Positions 29,719-39,500 of a stretch of DNA of 64,000 bases are shown piece by piece. The number at the start of each line of letters is the position of its first letter. Position 1 is the stretch's first letter. The notes under the pieces were generated by a model. That model did no database searches and was not told where the DNA came from. It saw only the letters and a list, made by a program, of their open reading frames with translations. This DNA comes from Glycocaulis albus (GTDB lineage: Bacteria > Pseudomonadota > Alphaproteobacteria > Caulobacterales > Maricaulaceae): NCBI RefSeq assembly GCF_014639075.1, contig NZ_BMFS01000007.1:1-64000 (forward strand), read 5' to 3'. Position numbers and translations under genes: made by a program.

Positions 29719-30363
29719 TCACAGGGTGCGCGCCACGCCCTCAACCAGTGGCACAAAGCGCACATCCATGAGCGCTTCGTCACTGATTTCGCCGTTCTCC
29801 ACACGGTAACGATAGAGCGTCTGCACCGGGCCATTATCCACCGGCGCCACGCAGATGCCCCCTTCGCGCAGCTGGGCGAGAATCGCATCCGGGCGAGAGG
29901 GCGCAGCAGCGGTGATGATGATGCGGTCAAACGGCGCCTGCTCAGGCCAGCCCTTGGTGCCATCACCAATGCGGGTCACGATATTGGTCAGACGCAGCGC
30001 CTCGAAGCGCTTTACGGCCTCCTGCGAGAGGGTTCTGTAGCGCTCGATTGTGTAGACCCGGCGGCACAGGCGCGCCAGCACCGCGGCCTGGTAGCCGGAA
30101 CCGGTGCCGACCTCCAGCACCTTGCAGCGGTCGGTCACTTCTAGTGCCTGCGTCATCAGGGCGACGATGAGGGGCTGGGAAATGGTCTGGCCGCAATCAA
30201 TCGGCAAAGGGCGGTTTTCAAACGCGTGATCAGCGAAATTCTCCGGCACGAACAGGTCGCGCGGCGTGCGCTCGATCGCCGATAGCACCGCCTTGTCACG
30301 AATACCCGCATTACGCAGCGCCATGACCAGCTCGATAACGCGCGTGTCAAAGCCCCCGCTCAT
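29719..30363 (-). CDS. pcm: protein-L-isoaspartate O-methyltransferase
   Basis: Pcm repairs isoaspartyl residues in aged proteins using S-adenosylmethionine. The 214-residue enzyme has QTISQPLIVALMTQAL (about 58-73), the SAM motif VLEVGTGSGYQAAVLARL (about 80-97) and ITAAAP after the fold core. It starts 8 bases after surE, the usual partner. Confidence 0.95.
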   Translation of the reverse strand: MSGGFDTRVIELVMALRNAGIRDKAVLSAIERTPRDLFVPENFADHAFENRPLPIDCGQTISQPLIVALMTQALEVTDRCKVLEVGTGSGYQAAVLARLCRRVYTIERYRTLSQEAVKRFEALRLTNIVTRIGDGTKGWPEQAPFDRIIITAAAPSRPDAILAQLREGGICVAPVDNGPVQTLYRYRVENGEISDEALMDVRFVPLVEGVARTL

Positions 30364-30371
30364 GGCCGCCT

Positions 30372-31183
30372 TCAGCTTTCAACCGGCGCTTCCACCGGAC
30401 CGCTTAAGTGATCGGCCAGCCGGTCGCGCGTGGCATGATGGGTCAGATCGAGATGCAGCGGCGTGATGGAGATGCGGCCTTCGTAGATGGCGCGCAGATC
30501 AGTGCCGACCGCCGGAGTTGAAGGGCGCCCCTCAAACCCGATCCAGTAATAGGCCTGCCCGCGCAAATCCTCGCGGCGCACGGTCTTGATATTGTGCTGG
30601 TCGCGCATGCCCTGAACCGTCACCTCGATCTCGTGGACATCTTCCGGCTCGCGGTCCGGGAAATTGACGTTCATCACGACATTTTCCGACCAGCGCTCCT
30701 CAAGCAGCTTTTTCAGGATAACCGGGCCGAACGCGCTGGCCGTCTGCCACTTGATCGTGTCGCGCCCGCTAAAGCCATAAGCCTGCGAGAAGGCGATGGA
30801 AGGAATCCCCATCTGGCGGCCCTGCATGGCGCCGGCCACCGTGCCCGAAACCGTCACGTCCTCGGCGATGTTCTGGCCGCGATTGACGCCCGACAGCACC
30901 AGATCAGGCTCCTTGCCCTCCACGATGTCATTGATCGCCATCAGCACGCAGTCGGCCGGCGTACCCGTCACGGCATAGCGCTTGTCGGCGACGCGGCGCG
31001 CGCGCAAGGGCGAGTTCAGCGAGAGCGCCCGGCTCATGCCGGACTGCTCCTCGGCAGGGGCCACCACCCAGACATCGTCGGAAATGGATTCAGCGATCTG
31101 GCGCAGAACCTTCAGCCCCGGCGCGCGGATGCCATCATCATTGGTGATCAGGATGCGCGGATTGGTGCCGGTAAAAAGCTTGC

Positions 31184-31187
<4 letters not shown>
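30372..31187 (-). CDS. surE: 5'/3'-nucleotidase SurE
   Basis: SurE is a metal-dependent nucleoside monophosphate phosphatase. The 271-residue protein begins [18 protein letters not shown] (metal-binding DD) and continues with [37 protein letters not shown] and NVNFPD. The start codon is GTG at 31187, overlapping the serS stop (GTGA), so serS and surE are translationally coupled. Confidence 0.96.
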
Positions 31188-32461
<1,274 letters not shown>

Positions 32462-32568
32462 GGGAACTGGCCTGCAATGAGTTAAGGACCGCGTGATAGC
32501 CCCGCCCGCCGCACACGTCCACAGGGGTTAGGCGGTGGGGGGGGTGATTGGCAAAATAACTATACCGG

Positions 32569-32592
32569 GGTCCCGGCTCGGGGGCCGGGACC
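32569..32592. repeat. GC-rich inverted repeat (family member A)
   Basis: Arms GGTCCCGGC (32569-32577) and GCCGGGACC (32584-32592) with loop TCGGGG. It is identical to the copy at 32720 and shares the loop and most of the stem with 12925. Confidence 0.8.
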
Positions 32593-32621
32593 TATTGCTG
32601 CCCTCTCAGCCAGTACTGGCG

Positions 32622-32682
32622 TCTCACCGTCGAAAGCCGGTGCCCAGTGCTTCTCTGGATCCCGGCATACGCCGGGAAAACG
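32622..32682. repeat. diverged palindromic repeat with internal hairpin
   Basis: It contains a perfect hairpin CCCGGC-ATAC-GCCGGG (32661-32676) and CCAG/CTGG arms in an arrangement like the 7447-7540 element. It lies between the two identical copies of the GC-rich repeat. Confidence 0.5.
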
Positions 32683-32719
32683 CAAAAAACGAGCGAACAG
32701 GCGTGATATGTGCTCCATG

Positions 32720-32743
32720 GGTCCCGGCTCGGGGGCCGGGACC
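32720..32743. repeat. GC-rich inverted repeat (family member B)
   Basis: Identical to the 32569 copy (same arms and TCGGGG loop). It lies 14 bases past the stop codon of the RNA methyltransferase gene, where an RNA hairpin would protect or end the transcript. Confidence 0.8.
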
Positions 32744-32757
32744 CCAGATGGCGGGAG

Positions 32758-34071
32758 CTACGCGCCCTTCGTGAACACGGCCGCGCATTCGAGATGCGCA
32801 GTGTGGACGAACTGGTCCACGGGCGTGACAGGCCCCATGCGATATCCGGCGCGCGTGAGGATCGCTGCGTCGCGCGCAAAGGTCGCCGGGTTGCAGCTGA
32901 TGGAGACAATGACCGGTATGCCGGACCCGGCAAGCAATTCCATCTGTTCCTTCGCCCCCGCCCTCGGCGGATCGACGACGGCCATCGCCGCGCCGGAAAG
33001 CTCGCGAATCGAGAGCGGCTCCAGCGCCAGATCACGCTGCAGGACGCTAACAGGCTTCAGGCCCGGCGTATGGCGCGCAGCGTGATCGAGCGCCGCCAGG
33101 GGCGCCGCCTCGCCCTCCACAGCCCTTACAGGCGCCAGAGAGGCCATGCGCAGCGCGAACGCGCCAGAACCCGCATAAAGATCGATTACGCCTCGTGCGT
33201 CTTTGGGAGCGAGTTTCAGGGCCATTTTGAGCGCGTCCATGACGATACCCGCCAGCGCCGCCTCGCCCGCATCGGTCGCCTGCAGGAAGCCACCAGGCGG
33301 TGGAGCCACCTTCGCCATGCCAAAGCGCACGACGGGGGGTGTGCCTTCGGCGATGAGTTCACTGCCGATGGTCAGGCGCGCCCAGCCTTCCCTAGCGAGC
33401 AACTCCCCGCCCGTCAGCCGGTCATCCAGCGTGACCGGGCCCTTGCGTGCCACATGCACATCAAGTCCCGGATCGGTGGCGGTGACCGAGATCGTCGCGG
33501 TGTCAAACTTTGGTGTGAGAACGGCCATGGCCAGTTCGCGCAAGGCCGCGAAGGCCTTGCGGATGCGCGCCTCGGCAACCGGGCAGTCATCGGTGTCGGC
33601 AATCGCCTGCCCTGCCCGCTCGGTAAAGCCGAGCAGAAGGCGGGTGCCCATCTTGCGGGCATGCAGCGCCACCCGGCGGCGGCCCGATCCGCCTGCATCG
33701 ACAAGCGGCAGAACCTCGCTGGTGAGCCCTTCGCGCGCCAGCGCGTCCACCACAAGGTCACGCTTCCACGCGCGGTAGGCATCGCCCTGCCAGTGCTGAA
33801 GCGAACAGCCTCCGCATTTTTCTGCGACGGAACAGAAAGGAGCGATGCGTTCATGGGAGGTGGTCAGGCGTTCGCCAATCCTCCCGCGTTCGCCCCGCGC
33901 CACGATATCTGCGGTCTCCCCGGACAGGAGGCCGGGCACAAATACCGGTGCGCCGGTTTCCGGATCGGGACAGACGCCATCGCCGCGCGCGCCAATGGCA
34001 CGCGCTGTCGCCCGGAGCTTGCGCTCGGGCACGGCCCTGTTGGGCGAAGATGAACGGGAACGGCGCTTCAT
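32758..34071 (-). CDS. RlmD/TrmA-type RNA (uracil-C5)-methyltransferase
   Basis: A 437-residue SAM-dependent methyltransferase of the TrmA/RlmC/RlmD group. It has a basic N-terminus (MKRRSRSSSPN), an iron-sulfur-like Cys cluster near CSVAEKCGGCSLQHW (about 81-95), the SAM-fold segment VIDLYAGSGAFALRMA (about 285-300) and the catalytic SISCNPATFARD (about 393-404) with DPPRAGAKEQ before it. The target uracil (23S rRNA or tRNA) cannot be told from the sequence. The gene is divergent from the exported Arg/Gln-rich protein. Confidence 0.92.
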   Translation of the reverse strand: MKRRSRSSSPNRAVPERKLRATARAIGARGDGVCPDPETGAPVFVPGLLSGETADIVARGERGRIGERLTTSHERIAPFCSVAEKCGGCSLQHWQGDAYRAWKRDLVVDALAREGLTSEVLPLVDAGGSGRRRVALHARKMGTRLLLGFTERAGQAIADTDDCPVAEARIRKAFAALRELAMAVLTPKFDTATISVTATDPGLDVHVARKGPVTLDDRLTGGELLAREGWARLTIGSELIAEGTPPVVRFGMAKVAPPPGGFLQATDAGEAALAGIVMDALKMALKLAPKDARGVIDLYAGSGAFALRMASLAPVRAVEGEAAPLAALDHAARHTPGLKPVSVLQRDLALEPLSIRELSGAAMAVVDPPRAGAKEQMELLAGSGIPVIVSISCNPATFARDAAILTRAGYRMGPVTPVDQFVHTAHLECAAVFTKGA

Positions 34072-34170
34072 GCCCGAGCGTTTGCCCCCGTACGGGCCGC
34101 ATCGTCAAGCGCGGTGCGCCCTCGCCCGGCCATGGCTTAACCTGAAGATGACGTTCATGTTCGGCTCAGC

Positions 34171-34196
34171 TTGACATTGTTACCGTCTGGTTAATT
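34171..34196 (+). promoter_or_regulatory. candidate promoter
   Basis: TTGACA (34171-34176) is followed after 14 bases by TTAATT. The spacing is short for a standard sigma-70 promoter but within the range seen in Caulobacter-type housekeeping promoters. It lies about 40 bases before ATG 34235. Confidence 0.3.
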
Positions 34197-34234
34197 GCCC
34201 GATTGTGGCCTCTTGGAACCAAGGAGGAAGCCCG

Positions 34235-35626
34235 ATGGCGACCGGAAAACTGACCGTATCGGTAGCAGCGATTGCGCTGGTGACTGCGTTCGCAGCACCA
34301 GGCGAGCTGCCGTTTATTCCGTCGGCGGAAGCAGCCGTCGCCCTGGACCTGTCAGCGGACGCGCAGGAACGCGATGGCCGCAGGGGCGGTCAGGAGAGCC
34401 GGGGCGGACGCCGCGGCGGCGGACAGGAAAGCAGCGGACGGCGCGGTGGCGGCAGCGAAAGCCGCGGCCCGCGCGGCGGTGGCCGTGACGGTAGCTGGGA
34501 AGGCCGCCAGCGCCCACAGCAGTCTGCGCCGCAACAGCGCCCTTCCCGCCAGAGCGCACCCCAGCAGCAACAGGCGCCGCAGCGCCGTCAATGGATGAGC
34601 CAGCGCGAGGCAACCCAGCGCCTGCAACAGCAGGGGCAGCCCACCCGCCCCGGCGGGCGGCCAGCCATCGCCCCGCAGCAAGCCGTCGCACAACAGAACG
34701 AGCCGCGCCGTCAATGGCAGGGGCGCGGCGACAGTGACCGCCGTGCGCAGTACCAGCAGCGCCGCGAGCAGGCCCAGCGCGGCCAGACGCCGCAAAGCAG
34801 GCCTCAGGGGCGCCCGGACCGCCGCGACTGGCAGGATCGCCGGCAGGCGCAGCAGCGTCCGCAAGGCCGCCCCGACCGCCGGGACTGGCAGGACCGCAGA
34901 CAGGCACAACACCGTCCGCAGGGGCAGTGGCAGCACCGTCCGCAGCAGCACCGGCCTCAGGGCAGGCCCCAGCACGGGCAATGGCAGAACCGGCCCCACC
35001 ATCACGCCAGGCCGAACTACCGCCACCGCCACTATAATGTGCGCTATTCACGCTCGAATGCGGTGCGGGCACCCGCAGTGTATCACAACCATTACTATGT
35101 GAACCGGTATGGCCGCCGGAATGTGCGCTGGACGCCGCCGGTGCGGATTGTCCACCACCACGTGAACTATTCCGGCTGGACGTATAGCCCGCGCTATCAC
35201 TCCAACTACAGCCGCGCTAACTTCTATTATACCGATGGCGTATGCCGTCCGAGCGGCGGCAGTGTCGCTGCCGGTGCACTTGTGGGCGCACTACTGGGCG
35301 CTGCCGTGTCGGACGGCGATGCTGGCGCCCTGCTGGCCGGTGGCCTGATCGGCGGCGGGCTGGGCGCGGCGCTCAGCGATTGTGACCGCGGCCAGTACCA
35401 CTATGCCACGCACTACGCCTTCTCCACGGGCAACCCGTATTACTGGCACAACCCCTATTCGGGCGTGCGCGGCGTGGTCTATGCGCGCGACTTCCACAAC
35501 TGGGGCAATCAGCGCTGCCGCTGGGGGGATGCGGAAATCTTCCTGCCCAATGGCGAGGTCGCCTATGACCGGGTGCGTATGTGCCAGGATCGCTACGGCT
35601 ATTGGCAGGTCGCCCGCAACCAGTAG
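34235..35626 (+). CDS. exported Arg/Gln/His-rich protein with glycine-zipper and Cys-rich C-terminal domain
   Basis: A 463-residue protein. A signal-like segment (MATGKLTVSVAAIALVTAF, cut near SAEA) leads into a very long Arg/Gln/Gly-rich low-complexity region (about 45-265) with two 19-residue tandem repeats (GRPDRRDWQDRRQAQ type, about 192-229). A His/Tyr-rich section follows, then a two-helix glycine zipper (AAGALVGALLGAAVSDG, about 350-366; LAGGLIGGGLGAALSDC, about 372-388) and a C-terminal region with RCRWGDAEIFLPNGE and Cys. The glycine-zipper plus C-terminal pattern is like 17-kDa-surface-antigen-type envelope proteins. AAGGAGG six bases before ATG 34235 fixes the start. Function unknown. 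Confidence 0.75.
   Translation: MATGKLTVSVAAIALVTAFAAPGELPFIPSAEAAVALDLSADAQERDGRRGGQESRGGRRGGGQESSGRRGGGSESRGPRGGGRDGSWEGRQRPQQSAPQQRPSRQSAPQQQQAPQRRQWMSQREATQRLQQQGQPTRPGGRPAIAPQQAVAQQNEPRRQWQGRGDSDRRAQYQQRREQAQRGQTPQSRPQGRPDRRDWQDRRQAQQRPQGRPDRRDWQDRRQAQHRPQGQWQHRPQQHRPQGRPQHGQWQNRPHHHARPNYRHRHYNVRYSRSNAVRAPAVYHNHYYVNRYGRRNVRWTPPVRIVHHHVNYSGWTYSPRYHSNYSRANFYYTDGVCRPSGGSVAAGALVGALLGAAVSDGDAGALLAGGLIGGGLGAALSDCDRGQYHYATHYAFSTGNPYYWHNPYSGVRGVVYARDFHNWGNQRCRWGDAEIFLPNGEVAYDRVRMCQDRYGYWQVARNQ
34808..34921 (+). repeat. two tandem 57-base coding repeats
   Basis: Two consecutive 57-base units (34808-34864, 34865-34921) each encode GRPDRRDWQDRRQAQ followed by (Q/H)RPQ. They lie inside the low-complexity region of the 34235-35626 gene and may vary in number between strains. 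Confidence 0.8.
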
Positions 35627-35650
35627 CCTCCCCGTCAGGGACGACGCGTG

Positions 35651-35683
35651 AGCCGCCCTGCAAGATGTTTGCGGGGCGGCTTT
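35651..35683 (+). terminator. intrinsic terminator after the Arg/Gln-rich protein gene
   Basis: Arms 35651-35663 and 35669-35681 form 13 pairs (one G-U) around a five-base loop, followed by a short TTT run. It sits 24 bases past the stop codon at 35626. Confidence 0.7.
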
Positions 35684-35760
35684 CGTTCATGTTGCGCTCA
35701 TCCGCGATCTGGCAGGGTGACCGCATACTCAAGGACCAGGCACGAAAGGAGCCCCTTGCG

Positions 35761-36480
35761 ATGAAACATGTTCTGAAAAGTTCGGCCATCGCTGCCGCAG
35801 CGCTTGCGGCCCCGCTGGCCCTGGCCCCTGCCGCGCAGGCCCAGCAGACCTATGCCGAATGCATCTCCCAGCAGCGCAACCAGCAGGTCGCGGGCGCCGT
35901 GATTGGCGGCCTTCTCGGCGCGGTCGTCGGGGCGCAAATCCACAATGCGCGCGAATCAGACAGGCGCGATGACCATTACCGCAACCAGCACTATGGTCAT
36001 CGCGGATGGGATCGTCATCGCGGCCATGGCCGTTATCGCGGCCATCGCGGGCGCGGCTATGTCGAGCCCTATCAGCGCCGCTCCAATGATGGTGCGGTCA
36101 TAGCCGGAGCCGGCCTTGGGGCGCTGGCAGGCGGCGCCGTCAGCGGACGCGGCAGCAATTGCGACCATCTGCCCGGCGGTCCGCGCCCGCAGGTGGGCTA
36201 CCAGCAGGGGCATTATGGCCAGCAGCAATATGGCTATAGCCAGCAAGGCTACAGCCAGCAGGGCTATGATCCCTATTATGACAATAGCGGCTATGGCTAT
36301 CAGGATAACAGCCAGCTGGCCGGTGGGCCGGGCTATGACCCCTATAGCTACCAGCCGCAGGGCGTGCAGCCGCAATATCCGTCCCAGCAGGTGAACCAGA
36401 ATTGCCGCCAGGTGCAGATCACGGGCCGGTATGAGTGGGTCTGCCAGGGGCCGGACGGGGTGTGGCGTCCGTCTAACTAG
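35761..36480 (+). CDS. exported glycine-zipper protein with Gln/Tyr-rich region
   Basis: A 239-residue protein with a long signal peptide (MKHVLKSSAIAAAALAAPLA, cut near AQAQ). Glycine zippers are AGAVIGGLLGAVVGAQIH (about 44-61) and AGAGLGALAGGAVSG (about 118-132), separated by an Arg/His/Gly-rich stretch. The region about 145-215 is dominated by Gln, Tyr and Gly (YSQQGYSQQGYDPYYD) in a prion-like composition. The C-terminal NCRQVQITGRYEWVCQGPDG has two Cys and ends like many outer-membrane or surface-associated proteins. AAAGGAG upstream supports the ATG. It may form oligomers at the envelope (inference). Confidence 0.78.
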   Translation: MKHVLKSSAIAAAALAAPLALAPAAQAQQTYAECISQQRNQQVAGAVIGGLLGAVVGAQIHNARESDRRDDHYRNQHYGHRGWDRHRGHGRYRGHRGRGYVEPYQRRSNDGAVIAGAGLGALAGGAVSGRGSNCDHLPGGPRPQVGYQQGHYGQQQYGYSQQGYSQQGYDPYYDNSGYGYQDNSQLAGGPGYDPYSYQPQGVQPQYPSQQVNQNCRQVQITGRYEWVCQGPDGVWRPSN

Positions 36481-36521
36481 CTGGTGGCTTCATTTCACAG
36501 GTTTCCCCTGACCTGAAACTT

Positions 36522-36552
36522 AAAAGGGCGGCTCGGATGAGCCGCCCTTTTT
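36522..36552. terminator. bidirectional intrinsic terminator
   Basis: Arms AAAAGGGCGGCTC (36522-36534) and GAGCCGCCCTTTT (36539-36551) around GGAT, with a T-run. It lies between the convergent ends of the glycine-zipper gene and mrpG. Confidence 0.9.
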
Positions 36553-36996
36553 CTATTCGCCGGTTGTGACCCTGGCCTTTGCGGCCTTTTCCTTCGTCTT
36601 TTCGGGCGATGGCAGGGCCGCATCGGGGCTGCGCGCGGCCAGGCGCTCTTCCAGCGAGGCTTGCGCACGCGGAAGCACGCCCTTCAGCCCGTCATTGCCG
36701 TCCTTCATCACAAAATCCGCGCCTGACACGTACATGGCGCGGCCGAGCAGGTGTCCGGCCACGGGCAAGGTCGCCAGCAGGAAGACAATGATCAGAAAAG
36801 CGGTCATGCCCAGATTGGCGCCGGTATAGGATACCGCGACGCCCGCCACCAGAAGGCCTGCACCCAGCGTGCCCGCCTTGGTGGAAGCGTGCAGGCGCAG
36901 GAACGGGTCCGGCAGCCGGAACACGCCAATGGCAGCGATGATGAGGAAGGCCATGCCGCCCAGCATCAGGACGGCGCCAATAATCTCGCGGATCAT
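36553..36996 (-). CDS. mrpG: Mrp cation/proton antiporter subunit G
   Basis: The 147-residue MrpG has three membrane helices (IGAVLMLGGMAFLIIAAIGV, about 5-24; LGAGLLVAGVAVSYTGANLG; FLIIVFLLATLPVAGHLLG) with the family pattern RLPDPFLRLHASTKAGTLG (about 27-45). The cytoplasmic tail (about 100-147) is longer than usual, basic-acidic and Ala/Lys/Glu-rich. It ends the mrp operon, overlapping mrpF by ATGA. Confidence 0.92.
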   Translation of the reverse strand: MIREIIGAVLMLGGMAFLIIAAIGVFRLPDPFLRLHASTKAGTLGAGLLVAGVAVSYTGANLGMTAFLIIVFLLATLPVAGHLLGRAMYVSGADFVMKDGNDGLKGVLPRAQASLEERLAARSPDAALPSPEKTKEKAAKARVTTGE

Positions 36997-37265
36997 TCGT
37001 CTGTCTCCTTGCGCTCCAGGAAGACGGCGAGCGCCACAGTCGCCACAAAGCCCGTCACCGCCAGCCCGAGCCCGATATCGAGAAACTCGCGCCGTCCGGT
37101 GACCAGGGTGGTGAGCGCCGTGATGCCGATGGCCAGCACCGTCATCATGTCCAGCGCCACGAAACGGTCGGCCAGGCCCGGACCGATGACCAGCCGGATT
37201 CCTGTCAGCAACAGGCCGAACATCAGTCCGATCAGCAGGTAGACGGAGAGGAAGTCAGGGATCAT
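36993..37265 (-). CDS. mrpF: Mrp cation/proton antiporter subunit F
   Basis: A 90-residue membrane protein with three helices and the MrpF pattern LVIGPGLADRFVALDMMT (about 25-42) and the C-terminal VTGFVATVALAVFLE. The ATG at 37265 (MIPDFLSVYLLIG) is chosen; a longer frame reaches into mrpE. Mrp complexes exchange Na+ for H+ and need all subunits. Confidence 0.93.
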   Translation of the reverse strand: MIPDFLSVYLLIGLMFGLLLTGIRLVIGPGLADRFVALDMMTVLAIGITALTTLVTGRREFLDIGLGLAVTGFVATVALAVFLERKETDE

Positions 37266-37270
37266 GGCCG

Positions 37271-37615
37271 TTACGCCTCCGCCTTGAGTAGAATGCTCTC
37301 GAACGTCGTCTTGATACCGGAAATGACGGCATCGGGATCCGGGCAATCGAGCGCATGCACGTAGAGCGTCTTACGGTCCTCTGACACATGCAGGGACGTG
37401 GTTCCCGGGGTCAGCGACACCAGGTTTGCCAGCGTGGCGATATGGATATCGGTCTTCAGTTCCAGCGGCACCGCGAGAATGGCCGGATTGACCCGTATCG
37501 CCGGATTGATGACCGCCCAGGCCACAGCGAATGACGACTTGAAGAGCTCGATCAGGAAGATCACACCGAGCTGCGCCCAAATCCCCAGCTTCACGATCAC
37601 TCGAAACGGGTTCAT
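37271..37615 (-). CDS. mrpE: Mrp cation/proton antiporter subunit E, short form
   Basis: A 114-residue MrpE homologue. The conserved part is present: FLIELFKSSFAVAWAVI (about 20-36), VNPAILAVPLELKTD, NLVSLTPGTTSLHVSEDRK (about 65-83) and VHALDC. The usual family length is near 160 residues, and the first one or two N-terminal helices appear to be missing. The start overlaps the mrpD stop (ATGA), so no longer start is available within the operon. A natural short form is likely. Confidence 0.88.
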   Translation of the reverse strand: MNPFRVIVKLGIWAQLGVIFLIELFKSSFAVAWAVINPAIRVNPAILAVPLELKTDIHIATLANLVSLTPGTTSLHVSEDRKTLYVHALDCPDPDAVISGIKTTFESILLKAEA

Positions 37616-39105
37616 TCGCCTGCCCCCATCACGGCTTCAATATAGGCAGAAGGATCAGCCAGTCCTGCGCCTGCGCGCGCCGCCATGTCCATCAGCGGAT
37701 CGGCGTAGAGGCCAATAGCCAGGCTGACGAGGACCAGAGCGGTGGCAGGCACCATCATCACCAGTGGCAGGCGCGCGGTAACGCGCATCCCTTCAGGCCC
37801 GGTCTTCCAGAAGGCTTCCATCCAGATCTTCACCACGCACAGAAGGCTGACGAGCCCGGTACCCAGCGCAATGCCGCCCAGGACCGGCCTGGCTCCGTCA
37901 AACGCGGCGTCTGCCACCAGCACCTTCGCCCAGAAGCCGGAGAATGGCGGCAAGCCGGCAAGCGACAGGCCCGCCCCAAGGAAGATCACCGCCAGTACGG
38001 GATGCGTACGGATCAGCCCGCCTATTTTCGTCAGGTCGGAGGACCCCGCCGCCACGGCAATCACGCCGGCCAGCAGGAACACCGCCCCTTTCACGATGAT
38101 GTCGTGGATCAGATAGAAGCTGGCTGCCCCCAGCCCTTCGGGCGTCGACAGGGCAAGCCCCATCATCAGATAGCCCATGCCCGACACGATCAGGAAGGCG
38201 AGCATGCGGCGCAGGTCAGTCTGCACCAGCGCGGCAATGGCACCCGTGATCATGGTGATCGCGGCCATCCAGACAACGATCTCGCCCACCAGACCGGTTG
38301 TGCCCTCGAAGAGCAGCATGAAAATGCGAAAAGCCGCATAGATGCCGACCTTGGTCAGAAGCGCCCCGAACAGGGCCGACACGACCGGCGGCGTGGTGTG
38401 GTAGGCAATTGGCAGCCAGAAGAAGAGCGGAAAGGCCGCGGCCTTCACGCCGAGCGACAAAAGGAAAAGCACCAGCGCAAAGGTCAGGCCCGCCGAGGCG
38501 CCAAGCTCCGGCACAACCCGCGCCAGGTCGGCGAAGTTGAGCGTGCCGGCCGCGCCATAGAGAAATGCGACGGCGGTGAGGAACATGGTGGTGCCGAACA
38601 GGTTGAGCGCCGCATATTTCACCGCAGCGTCCAGATTGACCCCGTCGCGATGAACCACGAGCAGGCCGATGGCGCACACCAGCAAAACCTCGAACCAGAC
38701 ATAGAGGTTGAAGATGTCGCCAGTGAGGAACGCGCCGTTCACACCGACCATCAAGCCACAGAAAAGCGGGAAAAATCCGCCATGCAACGCATTCTCGCTG
38801 ACGCCGCGGAAGGCATAGACCGAGGCGGCCAGCGCCACCAGGCTGGCGGCTGCGACGGCGAGCGCCGACAGCGGGTCGGCCACGATGGCGATACCGAAAG
38901 GTGCTGCCCAGTTGCCGGGCTGGGACACCATTACGCCCTGACTGAGCACGCCAGCCAGCAAGGCGAAGGCGGCCGCCGCCATCAGCGTCATGCCGGTAAC
39001 GGTGATCCAGCGCTGCCAGCCCGGCCGCAGCCAGAAGACCGCGCAAAAACCGGCCATGGTCAGGGGCAGGATGATGGGAAGAATGACCAGAAGATCAGTG
39101 CTCAT
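37612..39105 (-). CDS. mrpD: Mrp cation/proton antiporter subunit D
   Basis: A 497-residue proton-pumping-type subunit related to NuoM/NuoN, with about 14 hydrophobic helices. Typical segments are FNLYVWFEVLLVCAIGLLV (about 118-136, with the conserved Glu), LGVKAAAFPLFFWLPIAYHT (about 210-229) and LAFLIVSGMGYLMMGLAL. The ATG at 39105 (MSTDLLVI) is chosen; the longer frame overlaps mrpC and is not membrane-like. It overlaps mrpC by four bases. Confidence 0.95.
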   Translation of the reverse strand: MSTDLLVILPIILPLTMAGFCAVFWLRPGWQRWITVTGMTLMAAAAFALLAGVLSQGVMVSQPGNWAAPFGIAIVADPLSALAVAAASLVALAASVYAFRGVSENALHGGFFPLFCGLMVGVNGAFLTGDIFNLYVWFEVLLVCAIGLLVVHRDGVNLDAAVKYAALNLFGTTMFLTAVAFLYGAAGTLNFADLARVVPELGASAGLTFALVLFLLSLGVKAAAFPLFFWLPIAYHTTPPVVSALFGALLTKVGIYAAFRIFMLLFEGTTGLVGEIVVWMAAITMITGAIAALVQTDLRRMLAFLIVSGMGYLMMGLALSTPEGLGAASFYLIHDIIVKGAVFLLAGVIAVAAGSSDLTKIGGLIRTHPVLAVIFLGAGLSLAGLPPFSGFWAKVLVADAAFDGARPVLGGIALGTGLVSLLCVVKIWMEAFWKTGPEGMRVTARLPLVMMVPATALVLVSLAIGLYADPLMDMAARAGAGLADPSAYIEAVMGAGE

Positions 39106-39500
39106 TTGCGGGCAGAGCTCCCCTCGCGTGACGCCGGCTCGAACGGATTGCCTTCCTCGCGCGCGGCAATCATCTCGTCGGCATTGACGGTGCCCAGCGC
39201 CCGCGTGGCCTCGTAGGCGACGATGGCGGCAAGCGCCAGCAGCGCAAAGCCGATGACGATCGCTGTCAGCACGAGCGCCTGCGGCAGCGGGTTGGCGGCA
39301 TCTTCGCCCAAGGTATAGGCGCCGGTCTCGATGATCGCAGGCGCCGTCGGCCCCAGCCGCCCGGCCAGGAAGATGACCAGATTGACGCCCGTCGCAATCA
39401 GGGCCGTTCCCAGCACGATGCGGATGATGTTGCGGTCCATCATGAGATAGACGCCAGCGGCCATTATTGCGGCCACGGATAGAGCGTAGAGAAGCGTCAT
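39102..39500 (-). CDS. mrpC: Mrp cation/proton antiporter subunit C
   Basis: The 132-residue MrpC resembles NuoK: three helices with MAAGVYLMMDRNIIRIVLGTALI (about 14-36 in part), NLVIFLAGRL and DAANPLPQALVLTAIVIGFAL. Its start shares one base with the mrpB stop, showing tight coupling. Confidence 0.95.
   Translation of the reverse strand: MTLLYALSVAAIMAAGVYLMMDRNIIRIVLGTALIATGVNLVIFLAGRLGPTAPAIIETGAYTLGEDAANPLPQALVLTAIVIGFALLALAAIVAYEATRALGTVNADEMIAAREEGNPFEPASREGSSARK

Larger units (their letters stand above)
32462..32757. other. repeat-rich intergenic region between serS and the RNA methyltransferase
   Basis: Almost 300 bases without a supported gene. It contains two identical GC-rich inverted repeats (32569 and 32720) around a diverged copy of the longer palindromic repeat (32622-32682). 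The serS promoter must lie in 32462-32560, which also contains a run of eight or more G residues. Confidence 0.6.

Noticed and set aside
34314-35072. Two Ala/Leu-rich minus-strand frames opposite the Arg/Gln-rich protein
   Set aside because: Their composition follows from the low-complexity repeats; the plus strand has a signal peptide, ribosome site and terminator.
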